DNA of 64,000 bases from Branchiostoma floridae (GCF_000003815.2 NC_049979.1:1097865-1161864), one strand, 5' to 3'. Positions 20,666 through 32,265 are shown, numbered from the stretch's first letter. Notes: generated by a model not told the origin, from the sequence alone. Translations and numbers: made by a program.

Positions 20666-21411
20666 TGGTAACTTAGCAAGAATCGACAAAGAATAACGCA
20701 ATTTAAGTAAGACAAGATAAGGCAAATCAATTGTACAACGTTAATCCTAATATAACTCCAAATCATAAGTGAAATCAAATAAGTAATGGGAATTTGCATA
20801 CCAATGTGAACAGAAAAAGACTTGACTCTTCGTCAACTTAACCAGAATCGTTTGGAAGTAAAACGTTTTATCCAGTTATAAAAATTGAATTGTATTTGAA
20901 TACTGTTGAAAACCTTGATGTCTAACTTTTATAACTGTATCTTGTTGTACAGGTTTGTACATCGCTTGGGAATCTAACGACAATGCACTGTCTATCCTTT
21001 CTCACCGTGCATCTAATAGCCCAATGTATTCTCTAGTGTTCTCGATTGCTGTTGAATTTGTATTAAGCCCGCTGGGGCATGGATCAAACGCACGATATCT
21101 CTGGATGAAAGAAAACTCATTATAGGTAAGTACGATTGGTAAGGGACCACTTTTTCGATACGCATGCTAATACTAGTCTTCTCTCGGAACAGGAATGGCT
21201 TCATAAATGCAACTGGAAGTAACGTTGACGCTTCAATCCAGAATCTGACATAATTTTTTTTTTTATCTAGATAGGTATAGCGGTTGTAGGGTTGGTAAAA
21301 GTAATGCGGCACAAGGGCACGGTCATTATTTAGACCCAATCCAGCTGACGCTGTGTGACACTAATTTGAAATTTGATTTGAATTTTCGACGTTTTATCGG
21401 CGACCTCCGCG
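20666..21411. other. No recognisable gene
   Basis: The minus-strand open frame at 21013-21339 has no recognisable motif. Confidence 0.45.
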
Positions 21412-21570
21412 ACCCCGGCTTTGGCCCTCCCTCCTGGGGACGAGCGGGATAAAAGGCGCTGGGACCCCTGGGGACGAGTGAGAGTGAGCGGGGCCACGGA
21501 CCCCCCGTCGGTTTACTTTACGCCGCGTTAACAACATAATCCGGCCCATTCACACACCTGTCACGGCCGC
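21412..21570. promoter_or_regulatory. Conserved GC-rich island, copy 1 (pair with 61150-61312)
   Basis: CCTGGGGACGAG, GGGACCCCTGGGGACGAGTG and GAGAGTGAGCGGGGCCACGG are shared, as are GTTAACAACATAATCC and CATTCACACACCTGTCACGG, in the same order and orientation with the block 40 kb away. Either a dispersed repeat or a duplicated regulatory element; no coding frame is preserved between the copies. Confidence 0.5.
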
Positions 21571-21604
21571 GCGGCGTAATTACAAACGTGGCCACAAACT
21601 CTGT

Positions 21605-22410
21605 TAACGGTCATACTCAGGTCCTACACATTAGGGTACAGACAGGCTGGACCACAAACCCTGTTTAACGGTCATACTCAGGTCCCACACATTAGGGTAC
21701 AGACAAACCCTGTTAACGGTCATACTCAGGTCCCACACATTAGGGTACAGACAAACCCTGTTAACGGTCATACTCAGGTCCCACACATTAGGGTACAGAC
21801 AAACCCTGTTAACGGTCATACTCAGGTCCCACACATTAGGGTACAGACAAACCCTGTTAACGGTCATACTCAGGTCCCACACATTAGGGTACAGACAAAC
21901 CCTGTTAACGGTCATACTCAGGTCCCACACATTAGGGTACAGACAAACCCTGTTAACGGTCATACTCAGGTCCCACACATTAGGGTACAGACAAACCCTG
22001 TTAACGGTCATACTCAGGTCCCACACATTAGGGTACAGACAAACCCTGTTAACGGTCATACTCAGGTCCTACACATTAGGGTACAGACAAACCCTGTGTA
22101 ACGGTCATACTCAGGTCCTACACATTAGGGTAGAGACAAACCCTGTGTAACGGTCATACTCAGGTCCTACACATTAGGGTACAGACAAACCCTGTTAACG
22201 GTCATACTCAGGTCCTACACATTAGGGTACAGACAAACCCTGTTAACGGTCATACTCAGGTCCTACACATTAGGGTACAGACAAACCCTGTTAACGGTCA
22301 TACTCAGGTCCTACACATTAGGGTACAGACAAACCCTGTGTAACGGTCATACTCGGGTCCTACACATTAGGGTACAGACTGGACCACAAACCCTGTTTAA
22401 CGGTCATACT
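21605..22410. repeat. 48-bp minisatellite, ~17 copies
   Basis: The unit GGTCATACTCAGGTCCCACA + CATTAGGGTACAGACAAACC + CTGTTAAC repeats with very few differences; variants have CCTACAC and GTGTAAC. Because 48 is a multiple of three, the minus strand reads as a 16-residue peptide repeat, an artefact of the array. The edges contain GGACCACAAACC variants. Confidence 0.97.
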
Positions 22411-22412
22411 CA

Positions 22413-22738
22413 GGTCGACGCGCGTGCTCCATACAGCGAGTAAGGGAACCGTACGTAAGCAGCACGTGTAAGTCCGCGCTGCATACGGTAACGTGGCAAT
22501 CGCACGGAGACTGTTCGTTGTAAGCACGTAAAACTCACTTACCACTTGCGCAACGAACGATGCACGCAACCGGCGTGCAAACCACGTACTTACACCATGC
22601 ACAACTGTGCACGTGCGAGTGACGTGCGTTGAGACGTACTCTTTACCTGCCCTTGCCATTCAGAAAAACGTGGCGGACGTGACCTCCCAAAAAACGTACG
22701 GACAAAAAGCACGTACAGCGGGTTGTGCCATTAGCTTA
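22413..22738 (+). mobile_element. Partial copy of the GGGTTGTGCC element family, left end replaced
   Basis: The right portion AACGTGGCGGACGTGACCTC, AAAACGTACGGACAAAAAGC and CGGGTTGTGCCATTAGCTTA matches 18268-18604 and 55316-55657. The left part (22413-22620) is only loosely related and abuts the 48-bp array. Confidence 0.7.
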
Positions 22739-23089
22739 AACGAGCTCTGCCCTCTACATTAGGGTAAAACAGGCTAAATGTAGTCCCCACCAGGAAACCA
22801 GAGGTTGGCCCTCCCTATTCGCCACAGGGGACGCCTGGGACAGCTCGTTTCCTTGCTGTTCCTGTACAGCAAGGTTTTATGGTTGAACTTGACACGGAAA
22901 AGTTACTTACCCTAACGCCGGATTGTTTCAGCTTTGATATCAATGGGAGGAAACCCCTACTTTTTACTATAAGTGTGGTGGGTTCTTTAACCTGTACATA
23001 CTAGGATACTTTAGACTTTATAGTTTCAGTTTTATATCACATCCGTACACAAATCACCAGGAAATGTATTTCTATTAACCTTGACCTGT
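22739..23089. other. No recognisable gene
   Basis: Nothing supported. Confidence 0.45.
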
Positions 23090-23150
23090 GCTTAGCTTGC
23101 TAGAGAGCATAAAGGTACAATAAAGGTCTTCATTCTTCATTAATTATTCC
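23090..23150 (+). mobile_element. LINE-like 3' end fragment
   Basis: CCTGTGCTTAGC ... GGTACAATAAAGGTCTTCAT ending in CATTCTTCATT is the same 3' end as the reverse complement of 36183-36250. It contains AATAAA. No coding part. Confidence 0.5.
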
Positions 23151-23528
23151 TTAACGTGCTTGTGGTATGCATGACTCTCTAGTCTCTAACACTGACAAAA
23201 AAATAATAGAAATTGGTCGAAACAGGAGTATGTTGTCACGGGAGATGACCGTCCAAAGGAGGGCAATTCCTCCATGCAGTCAAACTTGACCCAACAACTA
23301 CTCAAGAGACTGAGGATAAATGGTTGAGGGCCGGGATGTTCTTAAAGTTACAAGAGGTTCTTAAGTTACACATAGTGCTGTTAACTATCTATGTAAAATT
23401 GAATGGGACTTTTCCAACGTGGCTTCCGACTGGAGCGGAGGCGGTTGGCTGGCCAGTTTTAACTGTATCAGTCCAGTCCAGACCGAGAGGTCCAGTGTGA
23501 CTATGTCTCTCCCCAACCCGGGACCGGC
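23151..23528. other. No recognisable gene
   Basis: The minus-strand open frame 23389-23673 crosses the next MITE and is not a gene. Confidence 0.5.
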
Positions 23529-23537
23529 GACCTGACG

Positions 23538-23726
23538 TACTCTCCAAGCAGAGGTTAGGCTCAGGCTGTTTTATAAAGTTTTTGTCGTTTTTATCGGGCT
23601 TTGTATTTTGTACCGTTTTGTTGATGTCTCTCGGCGTCAACAAAACGGTACAAAATATAAAGCCCGATAACATGCCTAAAAGAAACGTAGCAAAGCAGCG
23701 GGAGCCTAACCTCTGCTTGGAGAGTA
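23538..23726. mobile_element. MITE related to the coding TIR element at 13527
   Basis: 189 bp. TACTCTCCAAGCAGAGGTTA + GGCTCAGGCTGTTTT on the left and GAGCCTAACCTCTGCTTGGA + GAGTA on the right. The centre is a perfect hairpin (ATCGGGCTTTGTATTTTGTA ... TCAACAAAACGGTACAAAAT). Flanks are GACCTGACG (23529-23537) and GACCCTGACG (23727-23736), a 9-bp duplication with a one-base insertion. Confidence 0.9.
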
Positions 23727-24198
23727 GACCCTGACGCCCCTCCCCCTAACGACACAGATATCAGAGGTCTAGTATGGACTATGTCTGACCCTAAACTCGG
23801 AGCTGGGGCTTCGCCTAACGACACAGATATGATGGTGACAGATGAGCGCGACCTTTAGGAGAGGCTGACGCGTTAATCCCTGGATCACAGCGGATTAACG
23901 TTAACGTCTGATGGATCAGGGAGGATTAGCGTTAACGTCAAAACGCCGTCATGACAGTCGCCGATAGTCGCGCCGATGACACGACGATGCGAGAGAAAAC
24001 GTCACACGCGATTTGCGAACATCGAGGAAAGCCATTCCCACCTACATTTATGGGTTTCCGTACGTTACGGTTTTGGATGGATTCGAGTCGGGATCAGTAC
24101 TGTTCCTTTTTTGTTACTTGTGATGAGATTGACTTTCGTCAGTCACTGTCATCAGTTCATGTGCACAACAGCCTACAGTGGTGAAAGTTTAGTCTCTA

Positions 24199-24390
24199 CT
24201 AGACTGACTAGGCTGGCTATTGCAGGGAGAATAACTTGCCAGGGGGGGTTTGCTACCAGAGGAGTTGGGCGGCTGCGCAGCCGAAGGGGAATAATTTTCC
24301 TTAGCATAGGCTCCTCTGGCCAATTTCCCGATTTTTTTACCGAATTCTACAATCCCCGCACCCCCGTAGGAAGGCTTGGTGGAGGTTAGT
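24199..24390. repeat. Dispersed repeat, copy 2 (pair with 2459-2602)
   Basis: GGGAGAATAACTTGCCAGGG ... TTTTTACCGAATTCTACAAT ... CACCCCCGTAGGAAGGC matches copy 1. It contains an extra ~45-bp block with a GGCGGCTGCGCAGCCG hairpin. Confidence 0.7.
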
Positions 24391-25067
24391 AAAAGTGGAA
24401 TAAGAGAAAGTGTGAGACCACTGTAACGCGCGGTCATTTGCTGCAGGGATAGTACATTTTGAGTGACCAGGAAAGCTAAAGGCGATATAACGCGATAGTT
24501 ATTAGCGCAATACTCCAACTCTATTTAGCACACAGCGCTCTGAAGGGAAAGTATAATTATAACAAAGTTTTTTTTTACCTTCACTCCTGAAACATGCATA
24601 TTGTAAAGTGAGACATTGTTTTTTGTCAGTTACATCAGAAACTGAAGCTGTTTCAAGTCCATGTCCACATATTCAACCGCCACGCCCCAAACAGCAGGAA
24701 ATAAGACAAGTGTCATCAAGCGTCTAACTCTAGAGGGTGAAGTAAAGAATATTAAAAACCGCGCCTGAAGCCAGGATATGTTATAACAGTCCGAGCAAAA
24801 TGCCCTTCACTATGTCCAGCGGCAAGGTCAAATGTGTGCAACAAAGGGCGTCGGATTTCTCAATGACTCTGAACAAGACAACCACGAAATCTGAAGTCCA
24901 AGCTCTCTCGCATTGGGCGGAAAAGAATACTTCGTAGCATACCAACAGCAGCGCACGTTCAATGCGCACCAAATACATGTCAATTTTCACAGATGATGAG
25001 TTTCCTACGTTTGTTAAAACCCAAATCTCTAACTCACACAAAGGATAAAGTAGACGTTTGTACTTAC
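24391..25067. other. No recognisable gene
   Basis: Nothing supported apart from the exon-like segment that follows. Confidence 0.45.
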
Positions 25068-25122
25068 CGGCTGGAACTGTTGAGGGTAGGTGCAGACCAC
25101 AGATGTCCGCTGACTGAGTAAG
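25068..25122 (-). CDS. Isolated exon-like segment (55 bp)
   Basis: On the minus strand a good acceptor TTTGTTTGGTTTTCAG precedes 55 bases that end CCAGCCG|GTAAGTAC, a near-perfect donor. One frame is open and reads LTQSADICGLHLPSTVPA. No neighbouring exon is recognisable within the window, so this may be part of a widely spaced host gene, a non-coding RNA exon, or chance. No function can be proposed. Confidence 0.25.
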
Positions 25123-26028
25123 CTGAAAACCAAACAAAGGAAAACCCAGCGTAAGCCTGACCACCAATAAAGCTGAAATTATATCTATAATATAATACCA
25201 ATAAAACTAACCAATAAAAAGTGAAATGGTTCCGAAAACGTGGTTGGATTTGATTTGGCGCTCCCGTGTAGGTCACAGTCACGGCCGGCGCGACAGCTGA
25301 CCGCATTTATCGGTCACAGTGGCGGTAAATCTGCCACTCCAGTGGGGAGGGGGGTCAGGGCGGCGTTAAATATCCATAAAACCCGCCGTAACTAGACAGG
25401 GGGCAGCAGCCTCATTTGCGACAGTTTACACGGCACGAGTCCGAGACTCTTGACCCGGCACTTCACCAAAATATTCATCCGCGGTTGCTATGGAGATCAT
25501 GCAATGACCGTTCAATGGCCCAATGTCGATTTTCGCTCGGTCCAACCTTTTTTGTCAGTTGGTTTAAATTACACTACTTATGTTAGGAACTTATGAAATA
25601 CATAACGGCAGAGTGGTGTCCGCCGTGCCTGTCGGCTAATATAGGACCAATTTTCGTCCTTTGCGATTCTTCCATTTGCATTGTGGAACTCGTCTATGTT
25701 TGATTTGCCTTTGTTCTTGTGCTATAAAAATAATAAGGGCAAGGGGTTGCACTTTGTCCTCTTCGCTATTGTTTTGTTCCATAGAACATGATTCAATACC
25801 GACAGAGCAACGGCCAAACATTGTTTTACGTCTGGTACTCTTTATCATTTATTTGCACAAGTCGGAAAGTGATCACACCGGATAAAGAAAATAAACGATA
25901 TTGAATACAAACTATGCTACTATGACACATGTGCAGTACTGGAAAATGGTACTAAATTTTGACAAAAACGGGCGTATCAGACAGAAACTGAACCGATTTC
26001 TTCAGAACCGACTTCTGCTTAGGATTAG
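25123..26028. other. No gene; GC-rich patch 25255-25420
   Basis: 25255-25420 is CG-rich with CCATAAAACCCG and CGGTAAATCTGCC, similar in style to other CATAAATC islands here. Open frames are unrecognised. Confidence 0.45.
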
Positions 26029-26210
26029 GTCACATTTCCAAAGCGGGGCCCGGTCGAGATGTTTTAAGAAACGAAAAATGAAACTGTATTCCTGTATACA
26101 CAAATCATGCCCATGGATCTTATTTTGACGTATTGTGGATTTTGATGTCTTTTATATCATTCTTTTCGCTAATGAAAGCTGCCCGGTCGGGCCCTGCTTT
26201 GGAAATGTAA
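26029..26210. mobile_element. MITE, ACATTTCCAAACCGGGGC family, copy 2
   Basis: TCACATTTCCAAAGCGGGGC ... AAACGAAAAATGAAA on the left; TTTCGCTAATGAAAGCTGCC ... GCCCTGCTTTGGAAATGT on the right. About 180 bp, non-coding. Confidence 0.85.
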
Positions 26211-27200
26211 GCCTTGACTCGGCTTGAGATCCCATCTCCACGAACGGACCGCACGTGAGTCAGGGCTGCTGCACATGTGAGATGTCAGTCTGTCACGGCG
26301 GCGGGTTGGGGCGATCCGTCTTCTCAACATGTTCGGAATGATTCATGCCTTCAAAATCGATAGCATCCCTACAATATGTACAACTGTGTAGAGGAGAGGA
26401 CAAGCATAGACTAGCACAACACATGGTTACAAGATAAATCACGCAAAATCCTCTAAGGAGTCAGATGTTTCAGATTGCATCCACTTTCTTTCATCAGTGA
26501 CTGAGAATGACTGGATCTTTATAGAATGTATTACGTTACTGGGTTTATTTAGTAATATGCAATGTTCTACCTGGAGGTCTAACCTTCATTGACGTGTGGA
26601 ATAGCATGAAGGCGATTAATTGAGTTGGTCCGAATTTGTGCGTTATTTTTGTGGGAAAGCCATAATTTTGACAACGCCATTAAAATTCATGTTCGACATG
26701 CTTTGTTGTGAAATGACTGTGGCAAACTGAAATTGTGGCGAAAGAACCTGTAACGTTAACCCTTGTGGATATGTCAAACTTTTTAATTAAAAGCTTGAAA
26801 GGCTACAGTGTAAAACATATCATTATTGCACTTAAAAATGGGTTGGACATTTCAAACAATGCATGGGATATCATATTTTTGGGTAACGTTATTTTCATTT
26901 CAAATATCTACGAAAAGATAATTTTTTCATTCCTTTATTCAAAAAAGAAATCCAGAATATACCAACACTTGACTGTATTCAATTACAGGACCATGTTATA
27001 TTGTGTGTGACAAAAAAATATCATTTTATTTCTGTTCATCCCTATGTACAAAGTGGAACCCATTATAATGCTTGACCACCGTGAAATGTTAGATTGATCT
27101 GTAACCTTCTCCGGACAGGTCACCACAATAACTGACCATTGGATCGTTTCGAGCCACAGCCGGTCAGTTTGCGGTTGAAAATGTACCCCGGGGAGGGCAT
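26211..27200. other. No recognisable gene
   Basis: AT-rich after 26600. Open frame 26735-27010 is low complexity without motifs. Confidence 0.5.
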
Positions 27201-27323
27201 AGATTCGGGTGAAATACGATAGGTTAGGGTCCGGCCGTCCGAGATTCGGGTGAAATACGATAGGTTAGGGTCCGGCCGTCCGAGATTCGGGTGAAATACG
27301 ATAGGTTAGGGTCCGGCCGTCCG
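27201..27323. repeat. Perfect 41-bp tandem repeat, three copies
   Basis: AGATTCGGGTGAAATACGAT continued by AGGTTAGGGTCCGGCCGTCCG, starting at 27201, 27242 and 27283 with no visible differences. Recent expansion. Confidence 0.97.
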
Positions 27324-27895
27324 TACAGCCATGGGGTTCATGTTTCAACACACACGTGGGCAGGTGTTGTAATGTTGAGAATCATGTTCGCTAAATAAAA
27401 ATAAAATATTTTACTTACTTTTTAAAAGTAATCTTGGAATGAATGAGTCCTTATATCAATGGCATGTTTGATCTATATATTTGTTTTGTACGATCTCTGT
27501 CGTTCCAATGTTGCACTGTATATTTGGAATGTTTTGGCTAGCGTCTTCAATGTTACAGGACGTTATTTGAAAACCATGCACTTCCTAACTAAATGCGTCA
27601 AATTGTCAATACAATGCATCGTGCACAATTATAACAGTTGCAATTATAACACAATTGCAATTATAACAGAATCTAGAGACATCATAATAATGATGCGCAT
27701 TATAATCTTGCTGCTTAAAGCCATACTCAGCGCTCGTGTTGCCGATATACGCGTCACGGGGAAGGCTGTTCAGCACCAAGGACGTACATTGGCCTTTGCG
27801 TATCGCGGTGGAGGGGATGTCCGGTCAAGTGGGGCAGCAGGGTAAAAGTTGACACAACTCACGGACACCCGGGATGACCAGGGATGACCGGAGGT
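27324..27895. other. No gene; small GCAATTATAACA repeat
   Basis: TTGCAATTATAACA occurs twice near 27637-27670. Open frame 27459-27845 is unrecognised. Confidence 0.5.
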
Positions 27896-27899
27896 CACC

Positions 27900-28045
27900 C
27901 CGATAGAACAAACGTTCTATTCGAAATACCAAAGATCGAACAGAGGTTCTATTCGAAATCCCCAGGATCGAATAGAGGTTCTGTTCGAAAGGCCAAAAAT
28001 CGAATAGAGGTTCTGTTCGAAAACCTCAAGGATAGAACAATGGTA
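27900..28045. repeat. Array of imperfect palindromes, ~37-bp unit, copy 1
   Basis: Units such as GATCGAACAGAGGTTCTATT + CGAAATCCCCAG repeat about four times with AT/GC swaps (GAATAGAGGTTCTGTTCGAA). Each holds GAA(C/T)AGAGGTTCT(A/G)TTC, nearly self-complementary. The same unit occurs at 32575-32790. Confidence 0.88.
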
Positions 28046-28574
28046 TGTTTCTATATCCCCCAGAAGCTGAAGACTTTTTGTCCTAGATATTCTTAAGCCG
28101 CCGTGACAACAAAAAAACCTTATATGTAAATAGCTGTGAACTGTGAAGCGTGCTCTTCGGGGTCCTTGTCGTATTGATCCAAGGCAGCAGCTAGGTTAAC
28201 CTCCTCGGGTGTTTAGAAGGTAGGATGATACTTTACCAGTTATCGAGTACATGTAACTGTTAACTGTTACCAATAAGTTAATTACGCGCACCTGTAGTCA
28301 TACCAACGATAATCAAAGAACATTTGGATTGCTAGTGTGCGGCACATAGATGAGAAGAATATCGCACCAACACGTTTTGTACGCGCTTTACATCTATTTT
28401 CGTTCAACGGAGATTCTTTGAGCACAAGATATTGTTCAGTCTAACCGCTAACGGATGAATGCTCGTCACTTTGGATGAGAACATATCAAGAGATCAAACA
28501 AGCGTCGCTACAATAACAATAACAATAACAACAAAAGCATCGTAGATCAACATAACATATATCAAATGCGCATT
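28046..28574. other. No gene; short (AACAAT)n tract
   Basis: ACAATAACAATAACAATAAC at about 28511-28530 just before the gap. Nothing else supported. Confidence 0.5.
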
Positions 28575-28898
28575 NNNNNNNNNNNNNNNNNNNNNNNNNN
28601 NNNNNNNNNNNNNNNNNNNNNNNNNNNNNNNNNNNNNNNNNNNNNNNNNNNNNNNNNNNNNNNNNNNNNNNNNNNNNNNNNNNNNNNNNNNNNNNNNNNN
28701 NNNNNNNNNNNNNNNNNNNNNNNNNNNNNNNNNNNNNNNNNNNNNNNNNNNNNNNNNNNNNNNNNNNNNNNNNNNNNNNNNNNNNNNNNNNNNNNNNNNN
28801 NNNNNNNNNNNNNNNNNNNNNNNNNNNNNNNNNNNNNNNNNNNNNNNNNNNNNNNNNNNNNNNNNNNNNNNNNNNNNNNNNNNNNNNNNNNNNNNNNN
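28575..28898. other. Assembly gap (324 N)
   Basis: Run of N. Confidence 1.
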
Positions 28899-29521
28899 TA
28901 TCCTTTCAAACCCTCTGCGCTCGGCCTACTGTAAAGTCTACCCGGTTCGTGCCCGTGAATGGAGGAAACGTATTTCCAGTACACGTGTACGTTTATACAG
29001 CTGGGGAGGCGACAAAAGATCCGCTTTTACAACACTACTGTAATGAGCTACCAGGACGGAAATGGTCTGTGATGCCACAAGAACCTCCGTGTGACGGGAG
29101 ATGCGAAAACATCGCAGGACGATTCTTACAGAAGTCACACACACAGATAAGTCACACCGCCAGGCATTAAACATAGCGTTATACATATAACACGTTAATG
29201 TTTTAACAATATATGTATAACGTAAAAAACATGGATGTCATACTTTGAATTTAGCTTGTTTTGCAATTCAAAATGGATATAACGTTAACGTGTCCTTTCT
29301 GACGGTCATTTCTAACCTGTACATGTACGTGTTGCCTATTGAATGCCGCTAAATATCATCCCGTGTTTAAAATGTGAATGGTTCGTTGTTTTTCCTCTCA
29401 TGACATATAAAACTCGCATCATAAACAGGTTGTCTGCATCGATAAAACGGGGAATACAGCACAAAGTCACAATTTTCCTCCTAGCATCAACAAGAAGATT
29501 GCTGCGGCCTTACCCGTTCAA
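28899..29521. other. No recognisable gene
   Basis: An open frame on the plus strand after the gap (to 29170) has no recognisable domain. Confidence 0.4.
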
Positions 29522-29618
29522 GTGCGGAGAGGTGAGCGCGGAGTGTCCGCCTGTTTTCCCGGCACGTGCGGAGAGGTGAGCGCGGAGTGTCCGCCAGTTA
29601 TCCCGGCACGTGCGGAGA
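29522..29618. repeat. 44-bp tandem repeat, 2.2 copies
   Basis: GTGCGGAGAGGTGAGCGCGG + AGTGTCCGCC starts at 29522, 29566 and 29610 (truncated). CG-rich, with CGGCACGTGCGG at the junctions. Confidence 0.95.
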
Positions 29619-29761
29619 GCTTGGTGCCGAAGACTGCCCGTAAATCACTCGAGCTATACGGACGGCTCAATCCACGGCTCTGACGTCACACGGTCACGTG
29701 GCATGACTGTTGCTGTGAGGAGCTGTCAGGCCGACTGAGAATATTTGTGTGTTTGTCATCA

Positions 29762-29814
29762 ACTTTACATACGCGCACCGTAGTTGAACTTTACATACGC
29801 GCACCGTAGTTGAT
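29762..29814. repeat. ~27-bp tandem duplication
   Basis: AACTTTACATACGCGCACCG + TAGTTG occurs twice. Confidence 0.95.
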
Positions 29815-30265
29815 TTCTTTCTTCCCTATTTCAAAAGTCAGCGTATTTTGATAACGCTGTTTAATTATTCGACATAGAAAAAAAAATCCACATCATACAC
29901 GTAACGTTAAGTGTACAAAAAAGGTACTTGAAAGTAGCTTTCGAAGTACTCTTAAATGTTTAACGTGGATTTTTGTGTGTTCATTGCATGCTATCTTTTT
30001 ATTGTATGTCTCTTTTCATTGTAATCAGTCGGTAAATCATGCACAATGAAGTGGCATACGCTCAGAAATTCAACCCGTAAGCTTGCAGAGGAAGTTAGGC
30101 ATTCATCTTATCCTATGGCGGAGAACATCCTTCTTCATAGTGCTTGATGAGTTCCTGTGCACGTGTGTTTATGTATGTATTCGTATCTAAGTCTGACCTG
30201 TTCTGAGTGGATGTTATTGCATCTATCTATCTGTTTATGTATTTGTATATCCTCTATTTGTATAT
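29815..30265. other. No recognisable gene
   Basis: AT-rich sequence up to the LINE junction. Confidence 0.5.
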
Positions 30266-31112
30266 TGCCCCTCTGTAAAGGCCCTACAGAAATTGATCAA
30301 TGTTTGCGAGTCCTTCGGTCTCGCAAATGACATGACATTTTGTGATAGGAAAACGAGTTGTATGTATTTCCCCTGCAAGCGTATCCGCTTACAGGGGACG
30401 CCTCCCTCTGTTACGCTCAACAGCAGACCTTTACCGTATGTCCAATCAACCACATATCTTGGCTACCAAATTACTTCTGATCTTTCCGACGATGACTCCA
30501 TTCGCAAACAAACTCGCTATCTGTACACCAAAGCCAACACCCTATCCCGAACATTCGGTAACTGTTCTGCTGAGACAAAGCGAGTCCTGTTCATGTCACA
30601 TTGTTGTTCCCTGTACTGTGTACAGGTGTGGTCTAATCATAGCGCCGCCGCGCTCCAGAGAGTCAGAGTTGCATTCCACGACGCCCTTAAAATCATGACA
30701 TCGCAACCTAGATCCACCAGCAACAGCTGGCTGTTTGCACTGTTGCGCTTAGACACCTTCGACGCCAGGAGGCGTAAGCTGACGCATTCATTTGCGACTC
30801 GCCTCCTGGCGTCCGAGAACGATATTGTAAGAGCGCTGTCATGCTCTGATGCTGTCTCCACAAGCACTTTCTGGAGTAACTACTGTAAGGTCGTGCACAG
30901 ACCACGTGCACGACGAGACGCAATGTGAGCCCTGTATTTTTGATTTTAAACAGTAGATTATTGTTCTTTCTTTTAAATGTACTGTCAATTGTCCGTCCAT
31001 ATGGGCCATAGTGCCTGATAATAAACAGAACTGTATATATTGTATGACTTCTTATTTGTATGGGCCCTGGAAGATTAGTTAAATCTGAGCTAAAGGGTAC
31101 CTCAATAAACTC
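30266..31112 (+). pseudogene. LINE fragment: end of reverse transcriptase, thumb and C-terminus, with 3' UTR
   Basis: From about 30266 the frame reads CPSVKALQKLINVCESFGLA and NDMTFCDRKTSCMYF, the part just after the catalytic YADD region of non-LTR reverse transcriptases. Then follow STTYLGYQITSDLSDDDSIR, VLFMSHCCSLYCVQVW and RVRVAFHDALKIM, and a stop at 30926-30928. No break is visible over 220 codons, so the insertion is fairly young, but it is 5'-truncated and lacks the catalytic aspartates. A short 3' region with GGAAGATTAG and AATAAA runs to about 31112. The domain order is that of CR1/L2-type elements; the exact clade is not settled. Confidence 0.85.
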
Positions 31113-31209
31113 AAACTCGCACGTGAGGCTGTCATGGGTCGGTATTCCCCCTCTAGCTACAGATCGCTTCATACCCGACACCAGTCCCGGATGTATCACA
31201 GCAACACAG

Positions 31210-31310
31210 GCCCGAGGCTGGGGTTAGCGTATTGGAGTGAGTATCTCAGTGAGTAGCGGCTGGGGGTAGCGCATGGGGTGAGTATCTCAGTGAATAGCCA
31301 GTGACTCAGA
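31210..31310. repeat. ~50-bp direct duplication
   Basis: GGCTGGGGTTAGCGTATTGG + GTGAGTATCTCAGTGA recurs as GGCTGGGGGTAGCGCATGGG + GTGAGTATCTCAGTGA. Confidence 0.8.
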
Positions 31311-31549
31311 CAGCAGGCATTATTATGGCGTTTCAATCACGCTCGTTCATTAAGCAGTGCCCGCCGTTCTGAAGGTTAATCTATGATCCACTTACTACAG
31401 ACTGGTATGAATTAATGTGCGGTAACGCTGAAGTGAAAGATATCGACCACATTTCGGGTACAAGACGCTTCTTGGCTAAGGTATCATCGCACTGTTGCGA
31501 AGTTAAAGATCCTAAACCTTTATTTAAAGAACGCAGCTGTAACGTCGCT
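31311..31549. other. No recognisable gene
   Basis: Nothing supported. Confidence 0.45.
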
Positions 31550-31554
31550 TGCAT

Positions 31555-31785
31555 CTTTAGATCAACACTAAATCTTGATCATTTGAAAAACACGTCACTT
31601 GTGCTAGTAGTCTACATGGTCATATGTCCAAAAGGGCTGTTCACGGTAACCAAAATTACAAGCTATACACAAAACTATGCTCATCACTATTTTTTTTGTA
31701 AAGCTTTGTGTGTTTTGTTGTCTTTAAAACTTTAATGTACTACTTTTTGTTCCCGGTGGGGCCCCGGTTTGGAAATGTGACCGCG
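31555..31785 (+). mobile_element. Arm 1 of an inverted pair; contains ATTTCC-family MITE copy 3
   Basis: ATCTTGATCATTTGAAAAACAC ... GTGCTAGTAGTCTACATGGT ... GGGCTGTTCACGGTAACCA ... GGGGCCCCGGTTTGGAAATG. The reverse complement of 32038-32265 follows the same order, including ~65 bp outside the MITE ends. Confidence 0.8.
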
Positions 31786-32037
31786 TTGTGATGTTGACAG
31801 GGCGAAGACGATTTTACTCACCAGATACAGAAACTGTCACTGTTGGGTGCCGCGGGAGAGTTGTACTTGTAGTCCTGTTGTTAGTGTACGGACTTCAAAC
31901 CCTGCATAAAAACAATGTGTAACATGTTGTCATCGGATAAATACACTGTTATAAACATCACTAACATTAGTAGAACAACGTGCTTGAAAATATGTATTTG
32001 GTGAGTAAAATCGCATTTGCCTTGTATACTTGATGCT

Positions 32038-32265
32038 AGGGTCACATTTCACAGCCAGTGCCAGATCGGGAACAAAAGTATTACATAAAACTAAAATATA
32101 CCAAAACACACAAAGCGGAATGGAATTAGAAATGAGCATGATATTTCTCGATAGTTATAATTCTGGTTACCGTAAACAGCCCGGCTGGGAAATATAACCC
32201 TATAGGCTACTAGCATAAGCGATGTGTCTTTCAAATAATCCAGATTTAGTGAACTTGAGTTACAC
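32038..32265 (-). mobile_element. Arm 2 of the inverted pair; contains MITE copy 4
   Basis: Reads GGTCACATTTCACAGCCAGT ... TGGTTACCGTAAACAGCCCG ... ATAGGCTACTAGCATAAGCG ... TTTCAAATAATCCAGATTTA, inverted relative to arm 1. About 250 bp of unrelated sequence separates the arms. Confidence 0.8.

Noticed and set aside
21631-22059. Protein with nine identical 16-residue repeats
   Set aside because: It is the minus-strand reading of the 48-bp minisatellite; no start context, splice signals or conservation argument.
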